Positions 18,243 to 28,506 are shown, numbered from the stretch's first letter. The stretch is 64,000 nucleotides of DNA from Paludibacter jiangxiensis (GCF_001618385.1 NZ_BDCR01000001.1:434001-498000), one strand, 5' to 3'. Program-made: numbers and translations. Notes: a model not told the origin generated them from the letters alone.

Positions 18243-19376
18243 ATGAACAAACGACTGTTTCTCGTCGACTTAGTGTTGTGGATGCTTTCGGGAATCTACG
18301 CAGTCATCGTACGCACACGAAACTGGATGTTCGACAGCAAGATTTTACGCAGCAAAGCCTTCGATTTCCCGATTATTTCAGTTGGGAACCTGACGGTGGG
18401 CGGAACCGGAAAAACGCCTCACACAGAATACATTGTCTCACTTTTAAGTCAATCGATGAAAGTAGCAACGCTTAGCAGGGGCTACAAACGCAAGACATCA
18501 GGATTTGTTCTTGCCGATGCTTCAGCAACAGGAACTACCATCGGAGATGAATCGTACCAGATCAAAAGAAAATTCCCGGAGGTTGCTGTCGCAGTTGACG
18601 GCAATCGAAGAAGAGGCATTTCAAAACTACTCGCAAATAAAGACCTGCAACCACTGTCAGCCATTGTGCTCGATGATGCATTTCAGCACCGCTATGTAAC
18701 TCCGGGGCTCAACATCCTGATTACGGACTTCAATCGTCTCTTCACAGACGATCATATATTACCGTACGGACGTTTACGCGAGCCTATACACAGCAAGAGC
18801 AGGGCGAATATCATCATCGTATCAAAATGTCCCGAAACGCTCCATCCGATGGATTTTAGGGTCATCTCTAAAAAGATCAACATTTTTCCTTATCAGTCAC
18901 TGTATTTTACAACCTATCAATACGGAGAAATATATCCTTTATTCAACAGTCTGGCCAGCTCACAACCAATCACAGTGGCCGACATTAAAGCTGAGAAAAT
19001 GCAGGTATTGATAGTGACCGGAATTGTATCTCCACAGGGAATCTATGAACATATTGAGAAGTTCACGACAAACTACGACAAGATCACATTCTCAGATCAT
19101 CATAATTTCACGCAAAAAGATTACCGTTCCATTGAGAGAAAATTCAATGAGACAAAGAATCCCAAGATACTGCTCGTAACAGAGAAAGATGCAGCACGAA
19201 TAGTAAACGACAACAATCTGCCCGAAGAACTGAAGCCTAGTATTTACGTATTACCGATTAAAGTCAAATTTTTATCCGGGCAAGAACCTAAATTCAATCA
19301 ACAACTAACCACTTATGTTAAAGAAAATTCAAGAAACATCCGACTTTCTAAAAAAGAAAATCAGCCGTCGTCCTGA
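18243..19376 (+). CDS. lpxK: Tetraacyldisaccharide 4'-kinase
   Basis: A 377-residue inner-membrane kinase that adds the 4'-phosphate to the lipid A precursor. Seen: an N-terminal hydrophobic segment (LVLWMLSGIYAVIV), the P-loop VGGTGKTPHTEY, the SRGYKRKTSGF segment, and DDAFQHRYVTPGLNI. Its last 62 bases overlap the start of punA in another frame, so the two are probably translationally coupled. It implies that the host makes lipid A. Confidence 0.93.
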   Translation: MNKRLFLVDLVLWMLSGIYAVIVRTRNWMFDSKILRSKAFDFPIISVGNLTVGGTGKTPHTEYIVSLLSQSMKVATLSRGYKRKTSGFVLADASATGTTIGDESYQIKRKFPEVAVAVDGNRRRGISKLLANKDLQPLSAIVLDDAFQHRYVTPGLNILITDFNRLFTDDHILPYGRLREPIHSKSRANIIIVSKCPETLHPMDFRVISKKINIFPYQSLYFTTYQYGEIYPLFNSLASSQPITVADIKAEKMQVLIVTGIVSPQGIYEHIEKFTTNYDKITFSDHHNFTQKDYRSIERKFNETKNPKILLVTEKDAARIVNDNNLPEELKPSIYVLPIKVKFLSGQEPKFNQQLTTYVKENSRNIRLSKKENQPSS

Positions 19377-20127
19377 AGTAGGCATTGTACTGGGAACCGG
19401 ATTAGGGAATCTGGCCAGCCAAATTACAGAAAAAGAAGAAATCGCATATGAAGATATTCCCAACTTTCCCGTATCGACTGTAGAAGGGCACAAGGGAAAA
19501 CTTATAATCGGCAAGCTGGGAGATAACCTTGTAATGGCCATGCAGGGCCGATTCCATTATTATGAAGGGTATGACATGAAGGAGGTTACTTTTCCGGTAC
19601 GTGTTATGCATGCCTTGGGAATCAAAACGCTCTTTTTGTCGAATGCCGCCGGAGGAATGAATCCCGATTTCGAGATTGGCGATTTGATGATAATATGCGA
19701 TCATATCAACCTGTTTCCGGAACATCCCTTACGTGGTAAAAATTATAATGAATTAGGGCCGCGTTTTCCCGATATGAGCGAAGCTTATGACAGATCTCTC
19801 ATTGCCAAAGCCGAAGCAATTGCTTTAGAAAACAACATTAAAGTCAAAAAAGGAGTTTACGTAGGCACTCAGGGGCCAACCTTTGAGACTCCGGCAGAAT
19901 ACAACTATTTCCATATCATCGGTGGTGATGCTGTGGGCATGTCTACAGTTCCGGAAGTAATTGTTGCTCACCACTGCGGCATAAAAACTTTCGCTATTTC
20001 CATTATTACGGATTTGGGGGTTGCCAATAAAATTGTTGAAGTCAGCCATGAGGAAGTACAGCAAATTGCTAACAACGTACAGCCTTACATGACGTTAATA
20101 ATGAAAGAATTAATCAGCCGCATCTAA
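19315..20127 (+). CDS. punA: Purine-nucleoside phosphorylase, trimeric class
   Basis: A 270-residue enzyme for purine salvage that splits (deoxy)inosine and guanosine with phosphate. It belongs to the trimeric, eukaryote-like class: IVLGTGLGNLA phosphate loop, GRFHYYEGYDM, LSNAAGGMNPDFEIGDLM, EHPLRGKN, GTQGPTFETPAEY and DAVGMSTVPEVIVAHHCG. Family length is 265-290. The ATG at 19315 is inside lpxK; later starts would remove the conserved N-terminus, so the overlap seems real. Confidence 0.93.
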   Translation: MLKKIQETSDFLKKKISRRPEVGIVLGTGLGNLASQITEKEEIAYEDIPNFPVSTVEGHKGKLIIGKLGDNLVMAMQGRFHYYEGYDMKEVTFPVRVMHALGIKTLFLSNAAGGMNPDFEIGDLMIICDHINLFPEHPLRGKNYNELGPRFPDMSEAYDRSLIAKAEAIALENNIKVKKGVYVGTQGPTFETPAEYNYFHIIGGDAVGMSTVPEVIVAHHCGIKTFAISIITDLGVANKIVEVSHEEVQQIANNVQPYMTLIMKELISRI

Positions 20128-20145
20128 TCTTATTCCTCATAGTTC

Positions 20146-20180
20146 AAAAGAGGGTATCTTCAAAGATTCCCTCTTTTATT
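20146..20180 (+). terminator. Terminator of sppA-lpxK-punA
   Basis: AAAAGAGGG (20146-20154) pairs with CCCTCTTTT (20169-20177), 18 bases after the punA stop. Confidence 0.8.
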
Positions 20181-20241
20181 ATATTCGCACTTGGCCTAAT
20201 CAAGATGGAATAATCGCATTGTTCAACTTAATCCACCTTCT

Positions 20242-22332
20242 ATGCAAAAAAATATCATTTTCATTATATCTCTTCTACTTGGCATGCAATCACTTGCCGC
20301 CAGAGAAATCACTTTTACAGACTCCGCCACTACCACTATAGAAAGACAACTCAACGAAGTTGAAATAGCCGAAAAGAAAAGTGCCCGCTCTCTGTCTGTA
20401 TTCAAAGCTCTGAACATTAACAGCATTCCGGCTGCGACCACATTTTCCACCGCAGCGGTACTGCAACAAATCCCATCGCTCAGTTCCGACATAGAGGGAA
20501 ATCTGCGCCTCAGAGGGAGTAACAAAGTAACGCTTCTTTTCGAAGGCGTTCCCATTACTCTTTTTGAAGAAAACCGCAGCGATTTGCTGATTCAAATGCC
20601 GGTCGCGCTCTTTTCCTCCGTCCTTTTGTTTAACATGCTTCCAACCGCAAGCATCAACGAAGGAGAAGCTGGAGCTGTAGACTTTATTTTTTCTCCTGAT
20701 TTTACGGATAAATCGGTACTAAAAGCGACTGTTGCGAAGGGATCCAACGACAGATACAACGCATCGGTTCTTGCAGGTTCCAGAATCGGAAAGTTCAGAT
20801 GGCAGGCAGGCTATGATTTCAGACAGGAGTACCGTTACCGCACTTACGACAAGACAACCGTTGACAAAACCGGGACGGCAAAGATGAATAATACCGCAAC
20901 CGCAAAGCCCCGTACACATATAGCCATGTTCAATGCTCAGTACCTGCTTACGCCTTCCGATTTCATTAATTTCAATGCTCTTTTTCAAACGATGGATTAT
21001 AGCCGGCTTGGCAATATCAACAACACAAAAACCAACACATCAGGAGTTGTTGTTGCCAACGTTTTGCGCCAGCGTAACAACACTGAAAAACAAACAGGCA
21101 ATTCGGAAGGTCTGAACTGGAAACATATCTGGAAAGAACAGAAAGCTTCTTTTGAAGCCTCTGTCAACTATGATAATTTCAACTACGATCAGGGTAACAA
21201 TTTCACCAATAAGAATCCGAAAACAGGGGCAACTCTCGCTCAAGACAGACTCTTTATCAACCAGGACAAACACCAATGGTTCGGATCCGCCAAGCTCACC
21301 AAAATGTGGGAGAATGGGCTTTCAAGCCAACTCGGATATATCGGGCAATGGCACAAAGACAACTATTCAGCTTCAGATGACGACCTGATTAGTTCCGCAT
21401 GGGTTCACAATCTGGCAAAGAGCAACGATTATGAACTTTCAAAGAATCTTCAGACCGGTTTTGCCGAATTGACTTACCAAAGCAAACAATGGAAATGCCT
21501 TTTGGGCGTTCAGCTTCAGTTTGACAACCGTAACGGAGGTAAATCCGTGGATGCCAACCAAACAAAAGAAGCCAATTCGTATCTATTGCCACACATTGAA
21601 ATCAACTGGCAACAATCACCTTTTTTATCCTGGACACTTCGCTATCAGGAACGGGTGAACCGTCCTCTAATAAGCGATCTGAATCCTTTTACCGACAATA
21701 GCGATGCAACCTACATTCATCAGGGCAACCCTTCTTTGGAAAATGAACTTGCACATGTAGCTGAACTCTCGAACACCTGCCGTGTCCGGAACCTCACTTT
21801 GAATCCGGTTTTCTTTTACCGATACCGCAACCATCAAATCATTGACATTGCAACACAGCAAAATGGCACCACTGTCTGGACCAAAGAGAATGCAAGCAGT
21901 GCGCAGGATGTGGGTCTTGAAATGAACCTTACGTGGAAACCATTTAACTTTCTTACAGCAGATGCATCAGCAACCGGCTATCACTATGAAATAGACGGGA
22001 CCAGACAAGGATATGGTATAAAAGGAAAATATTCAGTGGATGCAAAAGGAAGTGTTAAGGTAAAGCTTCCTCTTGAGTTGGAATGGGAAGTGTATGGCTA
22101 TTATACCGACCGCCAGTTGACCGTACAAGGCGAAATTGCCGCCTTAGGTTCGGTTGGCAGCGCCCTGTCCTATTCGTGTCTCAAAAAGCATTTAGACGTC
22201 GCCTTAACCATCGACAACATCTTCAATTCTATCGAAGAAAAAACAACATTCAACACGATGGGTACACAGCAAACCATCTACCGCAACAGAGACGCCCGCA
22301 CGTTATGGCTTAATGTAAGCTATAAAATATAA
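20242..22332 (+). CDS. TonB-dependent outer membrane receptor
   Basis: A 696-residue outer membrane protein. The signal peptide is MQKNIIFIISLLLGMQSLAA. The plug domain spans about residues 45-160 (VLQQIPSLSSDIEGNLRLRGSNKV, then LFEGVPITLFE), followed by beta strands to the end, with a terminal aromatic-rich strand (TLWLNVSYKI). It resembles the outer-membrane-beta-barrel group of short receptors; the carboxypeptidase-like extension of SusC proteins is absent and no SusD gene is adjacent, so large glycans are unlikely cargo. The substrate is unknown. Confidence 0.8.
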   Translation: MQKNIIFIISLLLGMQSLAAREITFTDSATTTIERQLNEVEIAEKKSARSLSVFKALNINSIPAATTFSTAAVLQQIPSLSSDIEGNLRLRGSNKVTLLFEGVPITLFEENRSDLLIQMPVALFSSVLLFNMLPTASINEGEAGAVDFIFSPDFTDKSVLKATVAKGSNDRYNASVLAGSRIGKFRWQAGYDFRQEYRYRTYDKTTVDKTGTAKMNNTATAKPRTHIAMFNAQYLLTPSDFINFNALFQTMDYSRLGNINNTKTNTSGVVVANVLRQRNNTEKQTGNSEGLNWKHIWKEQKASFEASVNYDNFNYDQGNNFTNKNPKTGATLAQDRLFINQDKHQWFGSAKLTKMWENGLSSQLGYIGQWHKDNYSASDDDLISSAWVHNLAKSNDYELSKNLQTGFAELTYQSKQWKCLLGVQLQFDNRNGGKSVDANQTKEANSYLLPHIEINWQQSPFLSWTLRYQERVNRPLISDLNPFTDNSDATYIHQGNPSLENELAHVAELSNTCRVRNLTLNPVFFYRYRNHQIIDIATQQNGTTVWTKENASSAQDVGLEMNLTWKPFNFLTADASATGYHYEIDGTRQGYGIKGKYSVDAKGSVKVKLPLELEWEVYGYYTDRQLTVQGEIAALGSVGSALSYSCLKKHLDVALTIDNIFNSIEEKTTFNTMGTQQTIYRNRDARTLWLNVSYKI

Positions 22333-22344
22333 TTTACAAACATG

Positions 22345-22385
22345 AAAAGGGCGGCAATGAAAAAAATCATTGCCGCCCTTTTTTG
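22345..22385 (+). terminator. Terminator of the receptor gene
   Basis: A 16-bp stem (22345-22360 with 22367-22382) around an A-rich loop, followed by a T run. Confidence 0.9.
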
Positions 22386-22397
22386 TGTCCTTATATA

Positions 22398-22434
22398 AAA
22401 AAAAAATCGAACCTTATTTCTAAGATTCGATTTT
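22398..22434 (-). terminator. Terminator of tRNA-Val
   Basis: AAAATCGAA-CTTA pairs with TAAG-TTCGATTTT with one mismatch. On the minus strand a long T run follows, just beyond the 3' end of the tRNA. Confidence 0.75.
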
Positions 22435-22439
22435 GAAAG

Positions 22440-22514
22440 TGGGCGTTGACGGATTCGAACCGCCGACCCTCTGCTTGTAAGGCAGATGCTCTGAACCAGC
22501 TGAGCTAAACGCCC
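22440..22514 (-). tRNA. tRNA-Val (anticodon TAC)
   Basis: On the minus strand the sequence folds as a standard cloverleaf: a 7-bp acceptor stem GGGCGTT/AACGCCC, TAGCTCAGCTGG in the D arm, anticodon loop CTTACAA giving TAC, and GGTTCGAATCC in the T arm. The discriminator is A (22440), and CCA is not encoded. Confidence 0.95.
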
Positions 22515-22531
22515 TTTCCTTAAATGCGTTG

Positions 22532-22562
22532 CAAAGATACGTGCTTATTTTGGTTCCTGCAA
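22532..22562 (-). promoter_or_regulatory. Promoter of tRNA-Val
   Basis: Minus strand TTG (22560-22562), 20 bases, then TATCTTTG (22532-22539). This is one of the best consensus matches in the window. Confidence 0.75.
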
Positions 22563-22593
22563 GAGCCTCCGCAATATTTTTGCAATATTTCTT

Positions 22594-23850
22594 CTAAATT
22601 GCCTCTGCCACCACAAAAGTACTCCCTCCGATATAGATCAAATCATCCTCATTTGCAGCCTGTTTTGCAGCCTCAACAGCAGAAGCCACAGAAGCAAAAA
22701 TTTTTCCATGAAGATTGAATTTTTGTGCCAAATCACGCAGTTTTGAGGCCTCCATCGCCCTTGGAATGGCTGCCTGAGTGAAATAATAAATCGCGTTTTG
22801 GGGTAAAAGGGATAAAACTGTACTAATATCCTTATCATTTACCATACCAAAAACGATATGAAGACGAGTATATTTTTGCTTCGACAGCTGCTGTACTATA
22901 AACCGTATTCCGGCTTCATTGTGTCCGGTATCGCAAACCATCGTGGGATTTTTCTGTAATATTTGCCACCGTCCCATCAATCCGGTCAAATCGACGACAT
23001 GTTTTAAACCATTAAACAAAGCATCGTCCTGAATATCGAACCCTCTTTCGCGAAGCCGGTCTACAGCAGTCAAAACAGTCGCGACATTCTTTTGCTGGTA
23101 CAGACCTTTTAACTGCACTTCCAGATTGGGATATTGCTCACAGGCAAAACCATCGGATGTCGGAGTCAATTTATACGTATCTTCCGCAAAAAACAAAGAC
23201 GTACCTATCTCTTCCGCTTTATGCACAAAAACATCTTTTACTTCGCCTTCTGCCTCTCCTATTACGACCGGAATTTCAGGTTTCATAATTCCGGCCTTTT
23301 CGAATGCTATCTTAGGCAATGTATCCCCCAGAAATTGCATATGATCGAAGCTAATGTTCGTGATAACGCTTAATCCAGGGGAGATTATATTCGTACTGTC
23401 CAGTCTTCCACCCAAACCGACTTCAATCACGGCCACATCGACACCGGAAGTCGCAAACCAATCGAACGCCATTTCCATTGTCAATTCGAAAAAAGAGGGC
23501 TGAATGGGTTCAAAGAAAGCACGGTGATTCTCCACAAAATCAATCACAGCCTGCTCCGGAATCATTTCACCGTTCACCTTTATTCGCTCTCTGAAATCTT
23601 TCAAATGAGGAGAAGTGTAGAGTCCGGTTTTGTAACCTGCCGATTGAAGGATTGCTGCCAAAAAGTGCGAAACCGACCCCTTCCCATTCGTTCCTGCCAC
23701 ATGAATAGTTCTATACTTCCGATGCGGATTTCCGAGATGATTATCCAGCTGAATAGTACGTTCAAGACCGGGCTTGTAGGCCGAAGCTCCCTGATGCTGA
23801 AACACCGGCAGGCAGTTATAAAGATAATGTATGGTTTCCTGATAGTTCAT
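22594..23850 (-). CDS. folC: Folylpolyglutamate synthase / dihydrofolate synthase
   Basis: A 418-residue bifunctional enzyme that adds glutamate to dihydropteroate and to folates. The ATG at 23850 (MNYQETIHYLYNCLP) is chosen because the frame upstream to 23931 is not family-like. Seen: the P-loop VAGTNGKGSVSHF, TSPHLKDFRERI, VGLGGRLDSTN, NISFDHMQFLGD with the Mg-binding His, and CDTGHNEAGIRF near the C-terminus. It is convergent with nothing and is followed by the tRNA. Confidence 0.93.
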   Translation of the reverse strand: MNYQETIHYLYNCLPVFQHQGASAYKPGLERTIQLDNHLGNPHRKYRTIHVAGTNGKGSVSHFLAAILQSAGYKTGLYTSPHLKDFRERIKVNGEMIPEQAVIDFVENHRAFFEPIQPSFFELTMEMAFDWFATSGVDVAVIEVGLGGRLDSTNIISPGLSVITNISFDHMQFLGDTLPKIAFEKAGIMKPEIPVVIGEAEGEVKDVFVHKAEEIGTSLFFAEDTYKLTPTSDGFACEQYPNLEVQLKGLYQQKNVATVLTAVDRLRERGFDIQDDALFNGLKHVVDLTGLMGRWQILQKNPTMVCDTGHNEAGIRFIVQQLSKQKYTRLHIVFGMVNDKDISTVLSLLPQNAIYYFTQAAIPRAMEASKLRDLAQKFNLHGKIFASVASAVEAAKQAANEDDLIYIGGSTFVVAEAI

Positions 23851-23930
23851 CACTAAAAAAGTTGTAATACAGCGCACAAAGTTCGCCATTTTAAATGGAA
23901 AACAAGCTCTTCTATGGCCGCATAAAAACA

Positions 23931-23964
23931 AAAGAGCCGGAATTATTTGACATTCCGACTCTTC
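23931..23964 (-). terminator. Terminator of the V/A-ATPase operon
   Basis: AAGAG-CGGAAT pairs with ATTCCG-CTCTT with one internal mismatch, about 43 bases past the subunit K stop. On the minus strand T-rich sequence follows. Confidence 0.75.
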
Positions 23965-24006
23965 TACAAGTATAAAATATTGGGAGTTCTCTCTTCGGCA
24001 GCTCTG

Positions 24007-24483
<477 letters not shown>

Positions 24484-24541
24484 TTAGTGATTAATAATTT
24501 GTTATGTTTTTATTCGTAATTAAGACCGGCAAACTGCCTGA

Positions 24542-26380
24542 TCAGAGTATTTTAAATTCTTCTTTATACCGCGCAAACGGTTTGTATGATTTCCCGCCTC
24601 CCACGAAGCCTGCATTTTTGTAGAATTCGACAAATGTCAAACGGAGAGGGTGAACGAACGATGCCAATATAGCCATAAAGATATTGATAAAGTGGCCGAA
24701 AGCAAGAATCAGTATCATTACAATCTGACTTACAACCGGAGTATCACCGCTTAAGCTGGTAGCCAGACTATTGAACACAATAGCAAGAACCGCTCCTGCA
24801 ATACAAATGGCAAACAAACGAATATAAGAAAGCAAGTCGCTCAGCCAGCCGGTCGCTTTTTCGTAAGTATCCCAGATACCTTCTCCGATATTGGCAAGAA
24901 TATTGTGCCCCGGATGATTCAACAGGAAAATACAAATACCTGCAACGGCAAAGATCACGTAAGAAGCTGTTTTTGCAATTTCCGGGGCAAGCAGACCACC
25001 CTTTTGCAAGCCAAAAACAGATCCGCCTCCAACAACCAACAATAACCACCCCCATGTCGAAATGGTAGAAGCAAATCCATCTGTTTTCCAGCGGGTAATT
25101 GCACGCACAAACTGTCCGAAGATAATCTGAACAGCGCCCAAAATAAGAGAAGCATAAAACAGGCGGTCGGCTGTAAGGATATAGTGTTTTAGATGTTCAT
25201 ACCAAGGCCAGTTGGTCTCAATTTTTTCCAAGGCAATACCGCCGACATTTCCGGTCAGAATTCCCATAAAAAATGCCGTAATCCCGAGGTAAGTCAGCAA
25301 CCGCATAACAGGCTCCAGTTCTTCTCGCACCTTTTTGCGGAAATAGATACCTACTGCCGCAAGGATGACACCGTAGACAACATCGGCAAAGCAAAAGCCA
25401 AAAAAGAGCATGTAAAACGGCGCAAAATAAGGGGTCATATCCGATTTGTGATAGTTGGGTAATTCATACAACCCGCCAATAAATTCGAATACACTGCTAA
25501 ACTTGTTATTCTTCAGTTTTACAGGCACAGCATCATCCGACTTGCGCGGTACTTCTGCCATATAGTAAACACCTGATTTTTTGAGCATTTTGTTAAGGGC
25601 CGCTTCATTTTCTTCAGGGCAATATCCCTCAAGAATCATCACAGTATCTTCAGCTCCCACATTAGTATTTAGTTGTACACGCCGCAAATCGACTCTTTCA
25701 GACACTTCAGCCCGTGCTTTTTTCAAGGCATCATAACCAGATGTTGCTTGCTTGAGACGGTCTTCAATTGCGAGAATTTCAGCATCAATTTCTTTTGCTT
25801 CTTCCTGCAATTCGGCTTCTGTTTTTGCCCCAAGCCGTAAAAGATCGGCATCCAGTTCAAAATCAGTTCCTTTAGGAGTTACCGTCACAAAATAGATGGT
25901 AGAGTTGAAACAATCCACCTCGATAGCGTTATATTGCGATTCCCATTCCGGATTAAATCGACTGGAATTGCAGGCAAAGAAACGAAGTTCCAGCCCAGCT
26001 TTCTCGAGTTGACGGATTCTTTCCCAGCTAAAATTCCCCCACGGAGCCATCCTGTCCATGTCTTTATCAACAGATTGGCGTCTTGTCTGCAATTGCTCTT
26101 TTTCCTGAACACACGTTTCAATCTCAGTCAATAGCTGAAATCCGTCCATTTCAGGATTTTGAGCCAAAGGATTCTCGCCATCCGTGTGACGTTCCAGAAT
26201 TTCAGTAGCAGCCTTGAACCGTTGCAACAGTTGAAGATTACCCCGCAATTCGTCGTCATCGATAGTTCCTCCTTGCCTTTCAGCCACATGAACCACACCA
26301 ATTTCTCTCAATTTTTCGAGAAAACCGGCATACTCCTTGTGGTAAACCAAGAAGGCATATTTTTTCATTTTAACTATCAT
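24542..26380 (-). CDS. V/A-type ATPase subunit I (stator, a-subunit homologue)
   Basis: A 612-residue protein. The N-terminal ~320 residues are cytoplasmic and coiled-coil rich and link the peripheral stalk; the C-terminal half has about eight transmembrane helices that form the ion half-channels, with the key Arg expected in the LLSYIRLFAICIAGAVLA helix. The start at 26380 gives MIVKMKKYAF, which fits the family N-terminus; an internal ATG at 26368 is possible. A 116-base gap with a strong hairpin separates it from subunit D. Confidence 0.92.
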   Translation of the reverse strand: MIVKMKKYAFLVYHKEYAGFLEKLREIGVVHVAERQGGTIDDDELRGNLQLLQRFKAATEILERHTDGENPLAQNPEMDGFQLLTEIETCVQEKEQLQTRRQSVDKDMDRMAPWGNFSWERIRQLEKAGLELRFFACNSSRFNPEWESQYNAIEVDCFNSTIYFVTVTPKGTDFELDADLLRLGAKTEAELQEEAKEIDAEILAIEDRLKQATSGYDALKKARAEVSERVDLRRVQLNTNVGAEDTVMILEGYCPEENEAALNKMLKKSGVYYMAEVPRKSDDAVPVKLKNNKFSSVFEFIGGLYELPNYHKSDMTPYFAPFYMLFFGFCFADVVYGVILAAVGIYFRKKVREELEPVMRLLTYLGITAFFMGILTGNVGGIALEKIETNWPWYEHLKHYILTADRLFYASLILGAVQIIFGQFVRAITRWKTDGFASTISTWGWLLLVVGGGSVFGLQKGGLLAPEIAKTASYVIFAVAGICIFLLNHPGHNILANIGEGIWDTYEKATGWLSDLLSYIRLFAICIAGAVLAIVFNSLATSLSGDTPVVSQIVMILILAFGHFINIFMAILASFVHPLRLTFVEFYKNAGFVGGGKSYKPFARYKEEFKIL

Positions 26381-26433
26381 ATAGCTATTTACGATTTAGT
26401 CATTTACGATTTTCAATTGAAATCTGTTTATAT

Positions 26434-26470
26434 CACAAAGGAACGGAACGAAAAACCGGTATCCTTTGTG
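26434..26470 (-). other. Intercistronic hairpin between subunits D and I
   Basis: CACAAAGGA (26434-26442) pairs perfectly with TCCTTTGTG (26462-26470), with an inner CGG/CCG. There is no T run, so it is not a standard terminator. It could set mRNA stability or the ratio of membrane to soluble subunits. Nearby, ATTTACGATT occurs twice (about 26392-26412). Confidence 0.5.
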
Positions 26471-26496
26471 GTTAATCAAATTCTATTTACAAATCT

Positions 26497-27105
26497 TCAA
26501 ATTTCCACATTGGCTTTTTCAGCTTCCTGTCTCGACTTGACAATCTTTTGTGCTGATTTCGACAGGTTTTCTTCGTCCTCCATAAAACGTTTGATCTTAC
26601 GGATAGCATCTTCGTAGCCCGGAATCTGCACCTTTTCAAAAAGATTCACCTTTTGAGTGGTTTTCTTCCTGGCATGTTCCAACAGGTTGAGTTTTTGCGT
26701 CATAAACTCCTGTTCGATACCGATCTGCGCCAACTCCTTAAGCTGCTCAATTCCATCAGCAAACCACTTGGGACTACTGAAAAGGCTGAAAGGACGAACA
26801 GAATAATCAACACCTTCAAGCACCGGAATACGAACGCCGGCAATCTTCTTGATCGTCATTTTCACATCATCCACATGGAGCAGCGTGGTGTCGAACTCAC
26901 CCCATAGAGCCAGCATCTGATCGTATGCGTTGATGCGCAATTCGAGTTTCTCGTCCAGCGCTTTAGCATCGTCTTTGGCTCTCTTTACCTCTAAACGCAG
27001 AGCACTTTCCTTGTTTTTAATGGTAGGTAGAGCACGCACACGCACTTTAAGCTGCTTTTCAAGCCCCTGAAGCGATGTTTTGTTATATTGAAATGTTATT
27101 GCCAT
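26497..27105 (-). CDS. V/A-type ATPase subunit D (central stalk)
   Basis: A 202-residue, mostly coiled-coil protein, the rotor shaft equivalent to gamma. It begins with the family-like NKTSLQGLEKQLKVRVRALPTIKNKESALRLE helix; the C-terminal helix contains RAKKTTQKVNLFEK-like sequence (here HARKKTTQKVNLFEKVQIPGY), the typical D-subunit signature. It lies 28 bases after subunit B. Confidence 0.93.
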   Translation of the reverse strand: MAITFQYNKTSLQGLEKQLKVRVRALPTIKNKESALRLEVKRAKDDAKALDEKLELRINAYDQMLALWGEFDTTLLHVDDVKMTIKKIAGVRIPVLEGVDYSVRPFSLFSSPKWFADGIEQLKELAQIGIEQEFMTQKLNLLEHARKKTTQKVNLFEKVQIPGYEDAIRKIKRFMEDEENLSKSAQKIVKSRQEAEKANVEI

Positions 27106-27133
27106 AACTTACCTATAAACTCCTTATTCAGGC

Positions 27134-28453
27134 TTATTTTGCCCAATATCTATCAACCAGCTCCTGTTTGATATTCACCTCTTCCGGTTTGAAGTAACTG
27201 GAGAACAAGCCCCAGGTTACGTTTAGCATCTCTTCAGTGCCAATATTGACGTCGATCGCCAGAATTTTTTCTGAATAGTCTTTAGCAAACGAAAGGGTAC
27301 GTTCGTCGTAATTCGTCAGGTCGAAACCGTTTTCGAGTTTTGTTTTTGCATTGGCAGCATCGGCATAAAGACGTACGGCGGCATTCATCACCTGCGGATG
27401 GTCTTCGCGGGTCTTCTTTCCGATTACCAGCTGTTTCAGACGAGACAGCGAGCGGAACGGATCCACAATAACCTTACCAACATCCGAGTCACGACGAAGG
27501 AACAACTGACCTTCTGTGATGTAACCCGTATTATCAGGAATAGCGTGTGTAATATCGCCACCCGAAAGCGTTGTCACGGCAATAATCGTAATAGAACCAC
27601 CGGCCGGGAATTGCACTGCTTTTTCGTAGATTTTTGCCAGGTCAGAGTAAAGCGAACCCGGCATAGAGTCCTTCGAAGGAATCTGATCCATACGGTTCGA
27701 TACAATTGACAGGGCATCGGCATAAAGCGTCATATCGGTCAACAGTACCAGCACTTTTTCATTGTGGTCGACGGCAAAGTATTCTGCAGCGGTCAATGCC
27801 TGATCAGGAATAAGAAGTCGTTCTACCGGAGGATTTTCGGTGGTATTCACGAAACTCACAATACGGTCGAGCACACCTGCATTATTGAACACGTTCTTAA
27901 AGTAAAGGTAGTCGTCATTGGTCAGACCCATACCGCCAAGAATGATTTTGTCGGCTTTTGCACGCAAAGCCACGCTCGCCATTACCTGGTTGAACGGCTG
28001 ATCCGGGTCGGCAAAGAAAGGGATCTTCTGTCCGGATACCAATGAGTTATTCAGGTCGATACCGGCAATACCGGTAGCAATAAGTTCGGAAGGCTGGCGA
28101 CGACGAACCGGATTCACCGACGGACCACCAATTTCACGTTCTTCTCCTTCAATTTCGGGACCACCGTCGATAGGATCACCGAAGGCGTTGAAGAAACGAC
28201 CTGCAAGTTGATTGCTCACTTTCAGAGTAGGAGCTTTACCCAGAAATATTACCTCAGCATTCGTCGGAATCCCTTCGGTTCCTTCAAATACCTGCAAAGT
28301 AACATCTTCACCCATAATTTTTACCACCTGAGCCAGTTTTCCATTCACGGTAGCCAGCTCATCATACCCTACCCCGGTAGCTTTCAGCGAACAGGTAGCC
28401 TTGGTTATCTGAGTGATTTTTGTGTATATTTTTTGAAATGCTTTTGTAGCCAT
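27134..28453 (-). CDS. V/A-type ATPase subunit B (non-catalytic)
   Basis: A 439-residue regulatory subunit that alternates with A in the hexamer. Seen: GRFFNAFGDPIDGGP, NPVRRRQPSELIATGI, ALTAAEYFAV, DMTLYADALSIVSNRMDQIPS and PGSLYSDLAKIYEKA. The Walker A consensus is degenerate (SGQKIPFF), as expected for B. It lies 53 bases after subunit A. Confidence 0.95.
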   Translation of the reverse strand: MATKAFQKIYTKITQITKATCSLKATGVGYDELATVNGKLAQVVKIMGEDVTLQVFEGTEGIPTNAEVIFLGKAPTLKVSNQLAGRFFNAFGDPIDGGPEIEGEEREIGGPSVNPVRRRQPSELIATGIAGIDLNNSLVSGQKIPFFADPDQPFNQVMASVALRAKADKIILGGMGLTNDDYLYFKNVFNNAGVLDRIVSFVNTTENPPVERLLIPDQALTAAEYFAVDHNEKVLVLLTDMTLYADALSIVSNRMDQIPSKDSMPGSLYSDLAKIYEKAVQFPAGGSITIIAVTTLSGGDITHAIPDNTGYITEGQLFLRRDSDVGKVIVDPFRSLSRLKQLVIGKKTREDHPQVMNAAVRLYADAANAKTKLENGFDLTNYDERTLSFAKDYSEKILAIDVNIGTEEMLNVTWGLFSSYFKPEEVNIKQELVDRYWAK

Positions 28454-28506
28454 GATATCTAAAATTACAATTTTGCTATTTACAATTTATGATTTCTCCG
28501 GAACCA

